In this document: one piece after another, positions 44,247 through 51,119 of the stretch
Position numbering within the stretch: the first letter of the stretch is position 1
Layout: each line of letters begins with the position of its first letter
Assembly: GCF_900100255.1 (NCBI RefSeq)
Contig: NZ_FMTS01000001.1
Span: 682,001 to 746,000 of the forward strand
Direction of reading: 5' to 3'
Length of the DNA stretch: 64,000 nucleotides
DNA from: Asticcacaulis taihuensis
GTDB taxonomy: Bacteria > Pseudomonadota > Alphaproteobacteria > Caulobacterales > Caulobacteraceae
Notes under the pieces: model-generated
What the model saw: only the letters and a program-made list of their open reading frames with translations
What the model was told of the DNA's origin: nothing
The model's database searches: none
Translations under genes and position numbers: made by a program

Positions 44247-44887
44247 TGCCCTGGAACAGAGATGATCTCGCCAAGCGCGCCGCCAGGGAATTGCAGGACG
44301 GCTTCTACGTCAATCTCGGTATCGGCATCCCGACCCTGGTGGCCAACCATATCCCCGAAGGCATGACGGTTACCCTGCAATCGGAAAACGGTATGTTGGG
44401 CATGGGCCCGTTCCCCTATGAGGACGAGATCGACGCCGATCTGATCAATGCCGGTAAGCAGACCATCACCGAACTGGACGAGACCTCTTACTTCTCGTCA
44501 TCGGATAGCTTCGCCATGATCCGCGGCGGCCATATCAACCTGACCATCCTGGGCGCCATGGAAGTGGCCGAAAACGGAGACATCGCCAACTGGATGATCC
44601 CCGGCAAGCTGGTCAAGGGCATGGGCGGGGCGATGGACCTGGTGGCCGGCGTCAAGCGCGTGGTCGTGGTCATGGACCATGCCAACAAGCACGGCGAGTC
44701 GAAGGTGCTGAAGGCCTGTACCCTGCCATTGACCGGCACCCGCGTAGTCAATCTGATCATCACCAATCTCGGCGTGTTCGAGGTCAAGCCGGATGGCTCG
44801 GGCCTGAAGCTGATCGAACTGGCGCCGGACGTGACGCTGGAAGAGATCGCCGAAAAGACTGAAGCCGCTTATGAAGTGGCGATTTAA
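44246..44887 (+). CDS. scoB: 3-oxoacid CoA-transferase subunit B
   Basis: Beta subunit (213 residues) of the CoA transferase. The active-site Glu that forms the acyl and CoA thioester intermediates is in LQSENGMLGMGPFP. The YVNLGIGIPTLVANH and GGAMDLVAGVKRVVVVMDH blocks are also present. It is coupled to scoA. The stop is directly followed by a branched palindrome that fills the gap to the convergent MCE operon. Confidence 0.95.
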   Translation: MPWNRDDLAKRAARELQDGFYVNLGIGIPTLVANHIPEGMTVTLQSENGMLGMGPFPYEDEIDADLINAGKQTITELDETSYFSSSDSFAMIRGGHINLTILGAMEVAENGDIANWMIPGKLVKGMGGAMDLVAGVKRVVVVMDHANKHGESKVLKACTLPLTGTRVVNLIITNLGVFEVKPDGSGLKLIELAPDVTLEEIAEKTEAAYEVAI

Positions 44888-44888
44888 G

Positions 44889-45042
44889 CGAGAAACCCCA
44901 CCACCACATCTCACCGCTTCGCGGTTCGTGCGGTCCCCCTCCCCGGCATAGCCGGGGAGGTACAAGATACGGAGCTTATACCTCCCCAACTCATTGGGGA
45001 GGGGGACCGCGCCCATTCTTCATGGGCGTGGTGGTGGGGTAT
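44889..45042. repeat. Branched palindromic repeat, copy 3
   Basis: A roughly 154-bp element starting 2 bases after the scoB stop and ending 8 bases before the stop of the convergent lipoprotein gene. CCCCACCACCAC (44896-44907) pairs perfectly with GTGGTGGTGGGG (45028-45039). Inside is the same GGTCCCCCTCCCC / GGGGAGGGGGACC pair with a CCCCGGCATAGCCGGGG hairpin as in copy 2. Side hairpins (ACCGCTTCGCGGT and CGCCCATTCTTCATGGGCG) differ from the other copies. Confidence 0.85.
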
Positions 45043-45050
45043 CTGACTTC

Positions 45051-45761
45051 CTACAGCCCCTCAACCTTCTGCGTCGCCGACGGTTTCGCCATCTCCTGCG
45101 GCGTCGCTGTCTGGGCATAGTTGGCCAGCGCGTCCTCGCTGAAATCGATCAGACTGGTCACCACCTGCGTGGTGGCCTGGTTATAGCCGTCCGCCATCAG
45201 AGACATATCACTCTTGCGAACGGGAATATCGGCGCTGATGAACTTCTGCCCGACAACCACACGGTCCGACAGGCGGATCAGCCGGGCATCGAGCGCCACC
45301 GATACCGTCGGACGATTGCGTTTATAATCCGTCTCGAACTTGCGCACGCTGATATCCAGACGGAAATTCGCCGCCGTCGGGCCACGCGGCTCCAGCGTTA
45401 CCGTCTGGCTACCACGGGCGAAACCGGTCGAGATCGCGTCCTTGAACAGGCCGGAGGCCGCCGAGGTCCAGCGCGCTTCGGCCACATAGGCGACCTCACT
45501 GCCCTCTACCGTGACGATGCGGTCACCGGCGCTGTCCTGCGGGAAGGTGACTGTTCCGAACACAATGCCCGTAGGCGCCATGCCGACCGCACGCCCGGCG
45601 GTGCCCGCGGCCTCGGCCTTCTGTTCCACCAGTTCCGGCGTATAGCCGAAGCGGTAAAGCTGGGCCGGCTTGGTCTTGGGCAGCAGGGTCACGCAGCCGC
45701 TCAAGGCCAGGGCGGCGCTCGCAAGGGCAGCGACCTTCACGGTCTTCATAAGCGCACTCAT
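45051..45761 (-). CDS. ABC-type transport auxiliary lipoprotein of an MCE system
   Basis: A 236-residue lipoprotein with a type II signal: the lipobox LSGC places the lipidated Cys at 23. The mature domain belongs to the PqiC-like auxiliary lipoprotein group found with MCE (MlaD) transporters. Such proteins are thought to sit at the outer membrane and help move phospholipids across the periplasm. It is the last gene of the operon permease-ATPase-MlaD-lipoprotein, and its start overlaps the MlaD stop by 4 bases (ATGA). A start at Met5 is also possible. Confidence 0.86.
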   Translation of the reverse strand: MSALMKTVKVAALASAALALSGCVTLLPKTKPAQLYRFGYTPELVEQKAEAAGTAGRAVGMAPTGIVFGTVTFPQDSAGDRIVTVEGSEVAYVAEARWTSAASGLFKDAISTGFARGSQTVTLEPRGPTAANFRLDISVRKFETDYKRNRPTVSVALDARLIRLSDRVVVGQKFISADIPVRKSDMSLMADGYNQATTQVVTSLIDFSEDALANYAQTATPQEMAKPSATQKVEGL

Positions 45762-46693
45762 TGGCTCACCTTTCTTTCCTTGGCGACGGGCTTGTTGATC
45801 AGTCCCTGAGGGCTGGCCTGCACGGAATCGACGAGATCTTTCACCGATTCCGAGGCGTCATTGAGATTGCGCAGGCTTTCCTGCAATTCCGGCAGGGTGG
45901 TCGAATTCAACTGATCAGCCGGCGCCTTCATGGCGTCCGCCAGGGTCGCCACATGATCGGCGGCATCGGCCAGCTTTTTGGTGGCGGCGTTAATCTGGTC
46001 GAGCGTCTGCGGCAGCTTGTCCGAAGCCACGCCATTGGTCGAATTGGCCAGGCGCGTCACGGCATCGGCCGCCTCGCCGGCACTAACGATGGCCGCATGG
46101 GCGTCATCGATCATCTGCTCGCGGCCCTTCAGTTCGGCGGTGATGGCTTCCAGATTGTTCAGGCTGTCCGAGAAGGTCTTGATATTCTGGTCCGACAGCA
46201 GGCGGTTGACGCGGTTCAGGCTCTCATAGGTATTTTCAATCACCGAACCGGAGCCAGACAGCAGCTTTGAGAGCGCGCTTTCCTGGCTGTGGATCAGCGG
46301 CGGCGGCGCGCCGGGCTTGTGTTTCAGCAGCGGCGCATTGGCCGAACCCGGCGAAATCTGCATATAAAACAGGCCGGTAATGCCCTGTGGCTCCAATGAG
46401 GCGACGGAATCGACGCGCACCGGCGTACCCTCATCGAGTTGCACCGTGGCAATGACCTGGTGGGTATTGGCATTGCCCAGGCGCAGGCCAGTCACTTCGC
46501 CGACCTTGATGCCGTTGAAGTGGACTTCCGCCCCCTTTGTCAGGCCGTCGACCGGCGTATTGAACTCGACCTCATACGTCCCGAAGCTCTTGTTGAAGTC
46601 GAACTGGATGAACCAGAAGGCAAAGACGGTCAGCACAAGTGCGAGGGCAAATGTGGCGAGACCGACCAGAGCATAATGGGCTTGACGTTCCAT
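45758..46693 (-). CDS. MCE family (MlaD) substrate-binding protein
   Basis: A 311-residue protein with one N-terminal membrane segment (VGLATFALALVLTVFAFWF), then an MCE domain recognisable by VDGLTKGAEVHFNGIKVGEVTGL-type residues and PQGITGLFYMQIS. A long helical region to the C-terminus can form a coiled coil or the hydrophobic needle of MCE hexamers. It binds lipid and links the inner-membrane ABC transporter to the auxiliary lipoprotein. It lies 9 bases after the ATPase gene. Confidence 0.92.
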   Translation of the reverse strand: MERQAHYALVGLATFALALVLTVFAFWFIQFDFNKSFGTYEVEFNTPVDGLTKGAEVHFNGIKVGEVTGLRLGNANTHQVIATVQLDEGTPVRVDSVASLEPQGITGLFYMQISPGSANAPLLKHKPGAPPPLIHSQESALSKLLSGSGSVIENTYESLNRVNRLLSDQNIKTFSDSLNNLEAITAELKGREQMIDDAHAAIVSAGEAADAVTRLANSTNGVASDKLPQTLDQINAATKKLADAADHVATLADAMKAPADQLNSTTLPELQESLRNLNDASESVKDLVDSVQASPQGLINKPVAKERKVSQ

Positions 46694-46702
46694 ATCGTGT
46701 TC

Positions 46703-47491
46703 CTACTTCTTCACCCGTCCGCGTGGGCCGTGGAAATATTGGTGTATCCACGGATGCGAAGATTTTTCCAGTTGCGAGACAGGCCCCTTCTCCACCACAT
46801 GCCGATCCGCCAGCACGGCGATTTCGTCACAGATGGCGTAGAGACTATCAAGATCGTGCGTAATCATAAAGACCGTCAGGTCGAGACTGCCCGCCAGTTC
46901 GCGGATCAGCGTATCGAAGGCGGCCGCCCCGATCGGGTCCAGGCCCGCGGTCGGTTCATCGAGAAACAGTAGCTGGGCATCGAGCGCGAGCGCCCGCGCC
47001 AGGGCTGTGCGCTTGATCATGCCGCCGGAAAGCTCGGAAGGCGCCAGGTCGGCGGCAGTCAGCGGCAGCCCCGCCATGGACATTTTCAACAGCGCTACGG
47101 CGCGCGCCTCACGCCGGCTCAGGCGGGTAAACTCCATCATCGGCGCCATGATATTTTCCGCCACGGTGAGCGTTGAAAACAGCGCGCCGCTCTGGAACAG
47201 CACACCGGTCTTGGCCTGGATCTGGCGGGTCTTTTCGTCACTGCCTTCATAGAGGCGATGACCAAACAGATGAATGTCGCCGGAGGTCGGCTTTTGCAGG
47301 CCGAGGATTGACCGCAGCAACACCGTCTTGCCGGAGCCGGAGCCACCGACAATGCCCAGAATCTCGCCGCGTTTTACGGTCAGGTCGAGGTTTTCATGGA
47401 CGACATTACTGCCAAAGCTGTTGTTCAGGCCCGTGATAACGATCGGGTCTTCGCATTCTTCTTTCAGCGGGGGAACGACCTGTCTTTTCAT
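46703..47491 (-). CDS. MCE/Mla-type ABC transporter ATP-binding protein
   Basis: A 262-residue ATPase (MlaF group) that powers the MCE lipid transporter. Walker A is GGSGSGKT, the signature is LSGGMIKR, Walker B is LLFLDEPTAGLDP, and the switch His is in MITHDLDS. The Met after LSGG is typical of the MlaF subgroup. Its ATG shares its first base with the last base of the permease stop at 47491. Confidence 0.94.
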   Translation of the reverse strand: MKRQVVPPLKEECEDPIVITGLNNSFGSNVVHENLDLTVKRGEILGIVGGSGSGKTVLLRSILGLQKPTSGDIHLFGHRLYEGSDEKTRQIQAKTGVLFQSGALFSTLTVAENIMAPMMEFTRLSRREARAVALLKMSMAGLPLTAADLAPSELSGGMIKRTALARALALDAQLLFLDEPTAGLDPIGAAAFDTLIRELAGSLDLTVFMITHDLDSLYAICDEIAVLADRHVVEKGPVSQLEKSSHPWIHQYFHGPRGRVKK

Positions 47492-48660
47492 CAGAATGTA
47501 AACCCGTTGAAAAGCATGGCAAAAATGGCATCGATCATGAAGATCAGGAAGATGGATTGCACCACGGCCTTGGTCACCTGGCGGCCCAGGCTGATCACAT
47601 CATCCTTCACCGACATGCCGAGACGGCAGCCAACCACGGCGATGGTGACGGCGAAAACCGGCGTGCGGATCATGCCGACGAACAGGTTGACGGTCGGCAC
47701 ATAATCATAAAGGCGCTGGACGAAATATTGCGGACCGAGACCCAGCGAGCCCCAGATGGCGAGAGACCCGCCCAGCATACCGGCCAGGGCGCCGATAAAG
47801 GTCACCAGCGGAGTCATGATAACGAGCGCCACGACGCGCGGCAGAACCAGGGCTTCGTAGGGGTCAATGCCCATGACCCGCATGGCGTCGATTTCCTGGT
47901 TCATTTTCATGGACCCGATCTCGGCGGCAAAGCCAGAGGCCGAGCGCCCGGCGATCAGCACGGCGGCGATCACCGGCGCAAATTCACGCATGACACCTAT
48001 GGAAACGAAATCGATGGAAAAGACCGCCCCGCCATAGGCTTTCAGCGACAGCACCATCAGGAAGGCCAGCACGGCGCCGACAAACAGATTGGTAACCGCC
48101 ACGATCGGCAGGGCCTCAAGCCCGGCGCGCTGCATGATGTTGAACAACGGCGCCCAACGCACGCGCGACGGTCTGGCGATCGACAGCATGATCAGGGTCA
48201 TGACATGACCCATGAATACCGACTGGGCGATGAAGCCGCGCCAGAAACCCGACATTAACTGACCGAGATGGACCAGACCGTAATAGATCGGGTGCAGCCA
48301 GAACTTTCTGACCTCCGGGTTTTCCCGGTTGTAGGTATCCATGGTCGGACGATTTGCCCCTACCAGGGCATAGAGCCGGGCGTAGTTTTCGTTGTCAGAG
48401 AATATCTCGCCGTCAAGCTTGTCGGTCAGGGCGTAATGCAGGGCAAAAGCCCCGGCACTGTCCAGCGCCTCCAGGCCGTCGGTTGTAACATGCACCCGAT
48501 CATATTTTTTGAGCGCCGACTGCATACGCGCGACTATGCCTTCAAGGCGCGTAATGATCCACTGGCCGCTCAGATTGAGCACAGCCACACTGTCGCCACC
48601 CTTGGCGGGCGCCGTGATGGTAAACTCAGCCTTGATCGGTTTGGAGGTCGCCCTGGACAT
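47491..48660 (-). CDS. MlaE-type ABC permease with N-terminal STAS-like domain
   Basis: A 389-residue permease of the MCE lipid transporter. Residues 1 to about 115 resemble a STAS domain (VLNLSGQWIITRLEG and GLEALDSAGAFALHYAL), in front of the MlaE integral domain with five to six membrane segments (GRSASGFAAEIGSMKMNQEIDAMRVMGIDP is the coupling helix region). In enteric bacteria the STAS protein MlaB is separate, whereas fusions like this are known in other groups. The start at 48660 is chosen; ATG at 48711 and 48738 are alternatives without clear ribosome-binding sites. It is the first gene of the operon. Confidence 0.88.
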   Translation of the reverse strand: MSRATSKPIKAEFTITAPAKGGDSVAVLNLSGQWIITRLEGIVARMQSALKKYDRVHVTTDGLEALDSAGAFALHYALTDKLDGEIFSDNENYARLYALVGANRPTMDTYNRENPEVRKFWLHPIYYGLVHLGQLMSGFWRGFIAQSVFMGHVMTLIMLSIARPSRVRWAPLFNIMQRAGLEALPIVAVTNLFVGAVLAFLMVLSLKAYGGAVFSIDFVSIGVMREFAPVIAAVLIAGRSASGFAAEIGSMKMNQEIDAMRVMGIDPYEALVLPRVVALVIMTPLVTFIGALAGMLGGSLAIWGSLGLGPQYFVQRLYDYVPTVNLFVGMIRTPVFAVTIAVVGCRLGMSVKDDVISLGRQVTKAVVQSIFLIFMIDAIFAMLFNGFTF

Positions 48661-48775
48661 AGGTATGGATGGCGGTCTTTTCGTTCTGATCGCGCGTAAA
48701 TGCCCGATCATACATGCCGCATATTGATAAAATGGCAATAGTGAAGGCGAAAAAACCGTACAGCACTGTTCACTT

Positions 48776-49036
48776 TTATACAGACTGTGTTTCGTTCTGA
48801 GCTAGCCGCACCCGATAAACACCTTTGAAACCTTCAGGTTCGATCGGCTTACCCTTGCGCAAAACGTCCAGCCGGCCCTGACGCGCCAGGCCGATGATCA
48901 CCGCACGCACCTTCGGCAATTCACGCCGCCAGTTGACGGCATCTATTGCCTTGGCCACCTCATTGGGGCTAATGGAGTCACCTGTTCGCACCTGCGATAA
49001 AAGATCGAACAGGGTCTCTTCGACCAGTTGGGACAT
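48776..49036 (-). CDS. DUF3253 domain protein
   Basis: An 86-residue helical protein matching the DUF3253 pattern: an N-terminal LFDLLSQVRTGDSISPNEVAKAI, a WRRELPKVRAVIIGLARQGRLDVLRKGKPI core and a short YRVRL strand. This looks like a small winged-helix fold, so DNA binding is possible but unproven. It is divergent from the thioesterase gene, with 23 bases between the two start codons, so their promoters must overlap each other or the coding regions. Confidence 0.85.
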   Translation of the reverse strand: MSQLVEETLFDLLSQVRTGDSISPNEVAKAIDAVNWRRELPKVRAVIIGLARQGRLDVLRKGKPIEPEGFKGVYRVRLAQNETQSV

Positions 49037-49059
49037 GAGTCATTCTCCGGAGTAAAATA

Positions 49060-49518
49060 ATGAGCGCCGACGCCAGTCAGTACGAAAAAATAACCGAAGG
49101 CGAATTTGCCGGCTGGCTGCGGGCGCCCGAAAGCGACACCTTCAATGGCCTGGTCGGGCCCTATTACTACCAGTCGGACGATCCCGCCAACGTCAAAGTG
49201 GCTTTCAAGGCGGAAAAGCGACATCTCAATGGCGGCGGCACGGTGCATGGCGGCTGTTTGCTGACCCTGGCTGATACTTCGCTGTTCGTCTTCGCCCTGC
49301 CCCACCTGGCCGATGGCGGCGCGGTCACCCTGCAACTCGACTCGCAGTTCCTGAGCCCCGGTCGTGAAGGCGATATCATCGTGGCGACGGGTGAAATAAC
49401 CCGCGTCGGCAAGTCGGTCATTTTCGGCCGCGGACAACTGACCTGCGGCGATCGTATCCTGCTGAGCTATTCCGGCATCATGTCGCGCCTGGCCGCCAAG
49501 CCTTCCGGAGATGCCTGA
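49060..49518 (+). CDS. PaaI family hotdog thioesterase
   Basis: A 152-residue hotdog-fold acyl-CoA thioesterase of the PaaI group. The active-site region LNGGGTVHGGCLLTLADTSLF has the HGG motif and the acidic residue on the central helix. The later VTLQLDSQFLSPGREGDI strand is also typical. The acyl substrate is unknown. It is divergent from the DUF3253 gene. Downstream lies a long inverted repeat (49554-49668). Confidence 0.88.
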   Translation: MSADASQYEKITEGEFAGWLRAPESDTFNGLVGPYYYQSDDPANVKVAFKAEKRHLNGGGTVHGGCLLTLADTSLFVFALPHLADGGAVTLQLDSQFLSPGREGDIIVATGEITRVGKSVIFGRGQLTCGDRILLSYSGIMSRLAAKPSGDA

Positions 49519-49551
49519 GTTGGCCTGAGTTCGTGTTATCTGTCGTAAGGT

Positions 49552-49668
49552 TTATCCACAGATTGCACAGATTACGCAGATTTCAGAGCCTTGACGTCGA
49601 AGTCTATCCACGGGCCTTCCTGAAAGCCGCGCAGCGGCTAATCTGCGTAATCTGTGTAATCTGTGGAT
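49552..49668. repeat. 29-bp inverted repeat made of CACAGATT-like units, with a DnaA-box match
   Basis: Arms 49554-49582 and 49640-49668 are complementary over 29 bases with a single G-T mismatch, around a 57-base spacer. Each arm consists of short direct repeats (CACAGATT, CACAGATT, CGCAGATT). The left edge, 49552-49560, reads TTATCCACA, a perfect match to the enterobacterial DnaA box. It lies between the thioesterase gene and the convergent CNT transporter gene. Confidence 0.8.
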
Positions 49669-49712
49669 TCCCTTAAAGCGGCTCGACATATACACTAACA
49701 CCTCAGCTAAAC

Positions 49713-50999
49713 TTACAGCCCATACACCGCGTTCGGCAAGGCGCCGACAATGGCGGCTGACAGGCAGGTGGCCAGGAAAGCCGCGGCCAGCCCCTTCCAG
49801 ATCAGGCTGATGATTTCCTGACGGCGATCCGGCATCAGCGCACCGAAACCGGCTACCGTGATGCCTACCGAACCGATATTGGCAAAGCCGCAGGTGGCGT
49901 AGGTCAGGAGGATGCGTGTGCGCGGAGTCATGTCTGCCAGCGGTATGGCCGCGAGCTTCAGGAAGGCGACAAATTCGGTCAGCACCATCTTGATGCCAAG
50001 AATTTCCCCGCCCTTGGCCGCCTCATTCCACGGCACGCCGATCAGCCAGGCCAGGGGCGTGAAGATCAGGCCCAGTATGCGTTCGACCGTCACAGGCTGG
50101 CCATCGATCGGCGGAATGACCGTCAGGATCGCATTGGCCAATGCCGCCAAGGCCACCATGACCACAAGAATGGCGGCGATATTCATGGCCACCGTCATGC
50201 CGTCCACCGTTCCCTTGGAAACGGCATCGATGGCGGAGTCGTATTTCAGTTCGCTGCCGTAATCGAGTTTCTCGACCTTGTGGTTGATCAGGTCCGGCAC
50301 GATAATCCGCGCCAGCAGGACACCCGCCGGCGCCGAGACTACGGCCGCCGCCAGAATATGGCCCGCCGCATCGGGAAGGACATTTTGCAGGATCAGCACA
50401 TAGGCCACCATGGTCGAGCCGGAGACATTGGCCATGCCGATGACCACCAGAACGAACAGTTCCGAGCGGGTCAGCTTGTCGAGATAGCCCTTGATGATGA
50501 TCATGCTCTCGACATTGCCGACGAAAATCCCCGACGCCACCCCCAGCGAGGTGGCGCCGCCCAGGCCGATCGTCTTTTCAAAGATATAGCCCAGGCCGCG
50601 AATGATGATTTTGAGCAAACCAATATGCCACAGCAGCGCTGACAGGGCGGAAATGACCAGGATCAGCGGCAAGACCTTGAGAGCGAAGACGAACAGCGCC
50701 CCGGAATTGGTCACCGGATAGGGCTGATCACCGCCGCCCATATAGCCGAAGACGAACTGCATCCCCTGATCGGTGGCATCAGACAAGGCGCTCATGCCAT
50801 TGGCGACGCCACCCAGCAGAACATGAGACTGCGGAACAGCGAACAGCGCCAGGATCAGCACCACCTGAATGGCGATGGCGCCGATCGTCAGGCGGATCGG
50901 GAATTTACGGCGGTTCTCCGACAGCCCCCAGCATAACAGAATGATGACCACAATGCCTGCCAGGCTTTGCAGGTTTTCCAGACCGTAATGAAAGGGCAA
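49713..50999 (-). CDS. CNT/NupC family nucleoside transporter
   Basis: A 428-residue inner-membrane concentrative nucleoside transporter driven by H+ or Na+. About ten membrane segments are visible. Family blocks include GVASGIFVGNVESMIIIKGYL, ANVSGSTMVAYV and LLTYATCGFANIGSVGI. It lies downstream of a TonB-dependent receptor gene on the same strand, but a hairpin at 51072-51105 separates them. The placement suggests, without proving, that the receptor brings nucleosides or nucleotides across the outer membrane. Confidence 0.94.
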   Translation of the reverse strand: MPFHYGLENLQSLAGIVVIILLCWGLSENRRKFPIRLTIGAIAIQVVLILALFAVPQSHVLLGGVANGMSALSDATDQGMQFVFGYMGGGDQPYPVTNSGALFVFALKVLPLILVISALSALLWHIGLLKIIIRGLGYIFEKTIGLGGATSLGVASGIFVGNVESMIIIKGYLDKLTRSELFVLVVIGMANVSGSTMVAYVLILQNVLPDAAGHILAAAVVSAPAGVLLARIIVPDLINHKVEKLDYGSELKYDSAIDAVSKGTVDGMTVAMNIAAILVVMVALAALANAILTVIPPIDGQPVTVERILGLIFTPLAWLIGVPWNEAAKGGEILGIKMVLTEFVAFLKLAAIPLADMTPRTRILLTYATCGFANIGSVGITVAGFGALMPDRRQEIISLIWKGLAAAFLATCLSAAIVGALPNAVYGL

Positions 51000-51071
51000 G
51001 GCGTTCTTCCTTCAGAAGGATAAAGCTCTCGAATACAATCTGATCTTACAGGTTTTGTGACAATGGAAACA

Positions 51072-51105
51072 AAAAAAGCGGACGCTTTTGACGCCCGCTC
51101 TTTTT
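51072..51105 (-). terminator. Intrinsic terminator downstream of the TonB receptor gene
   Basis: Stem 51077-51084 with 51092-51099 (one A-C mismatch) around a short T-rich loop. On the minus strand it is followed by seven T residues. It lies 15 bases after the stop codon at 51120. Confidence 0.7.
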
Positions 51106-51119
51106 GCCATCTATAAAAA

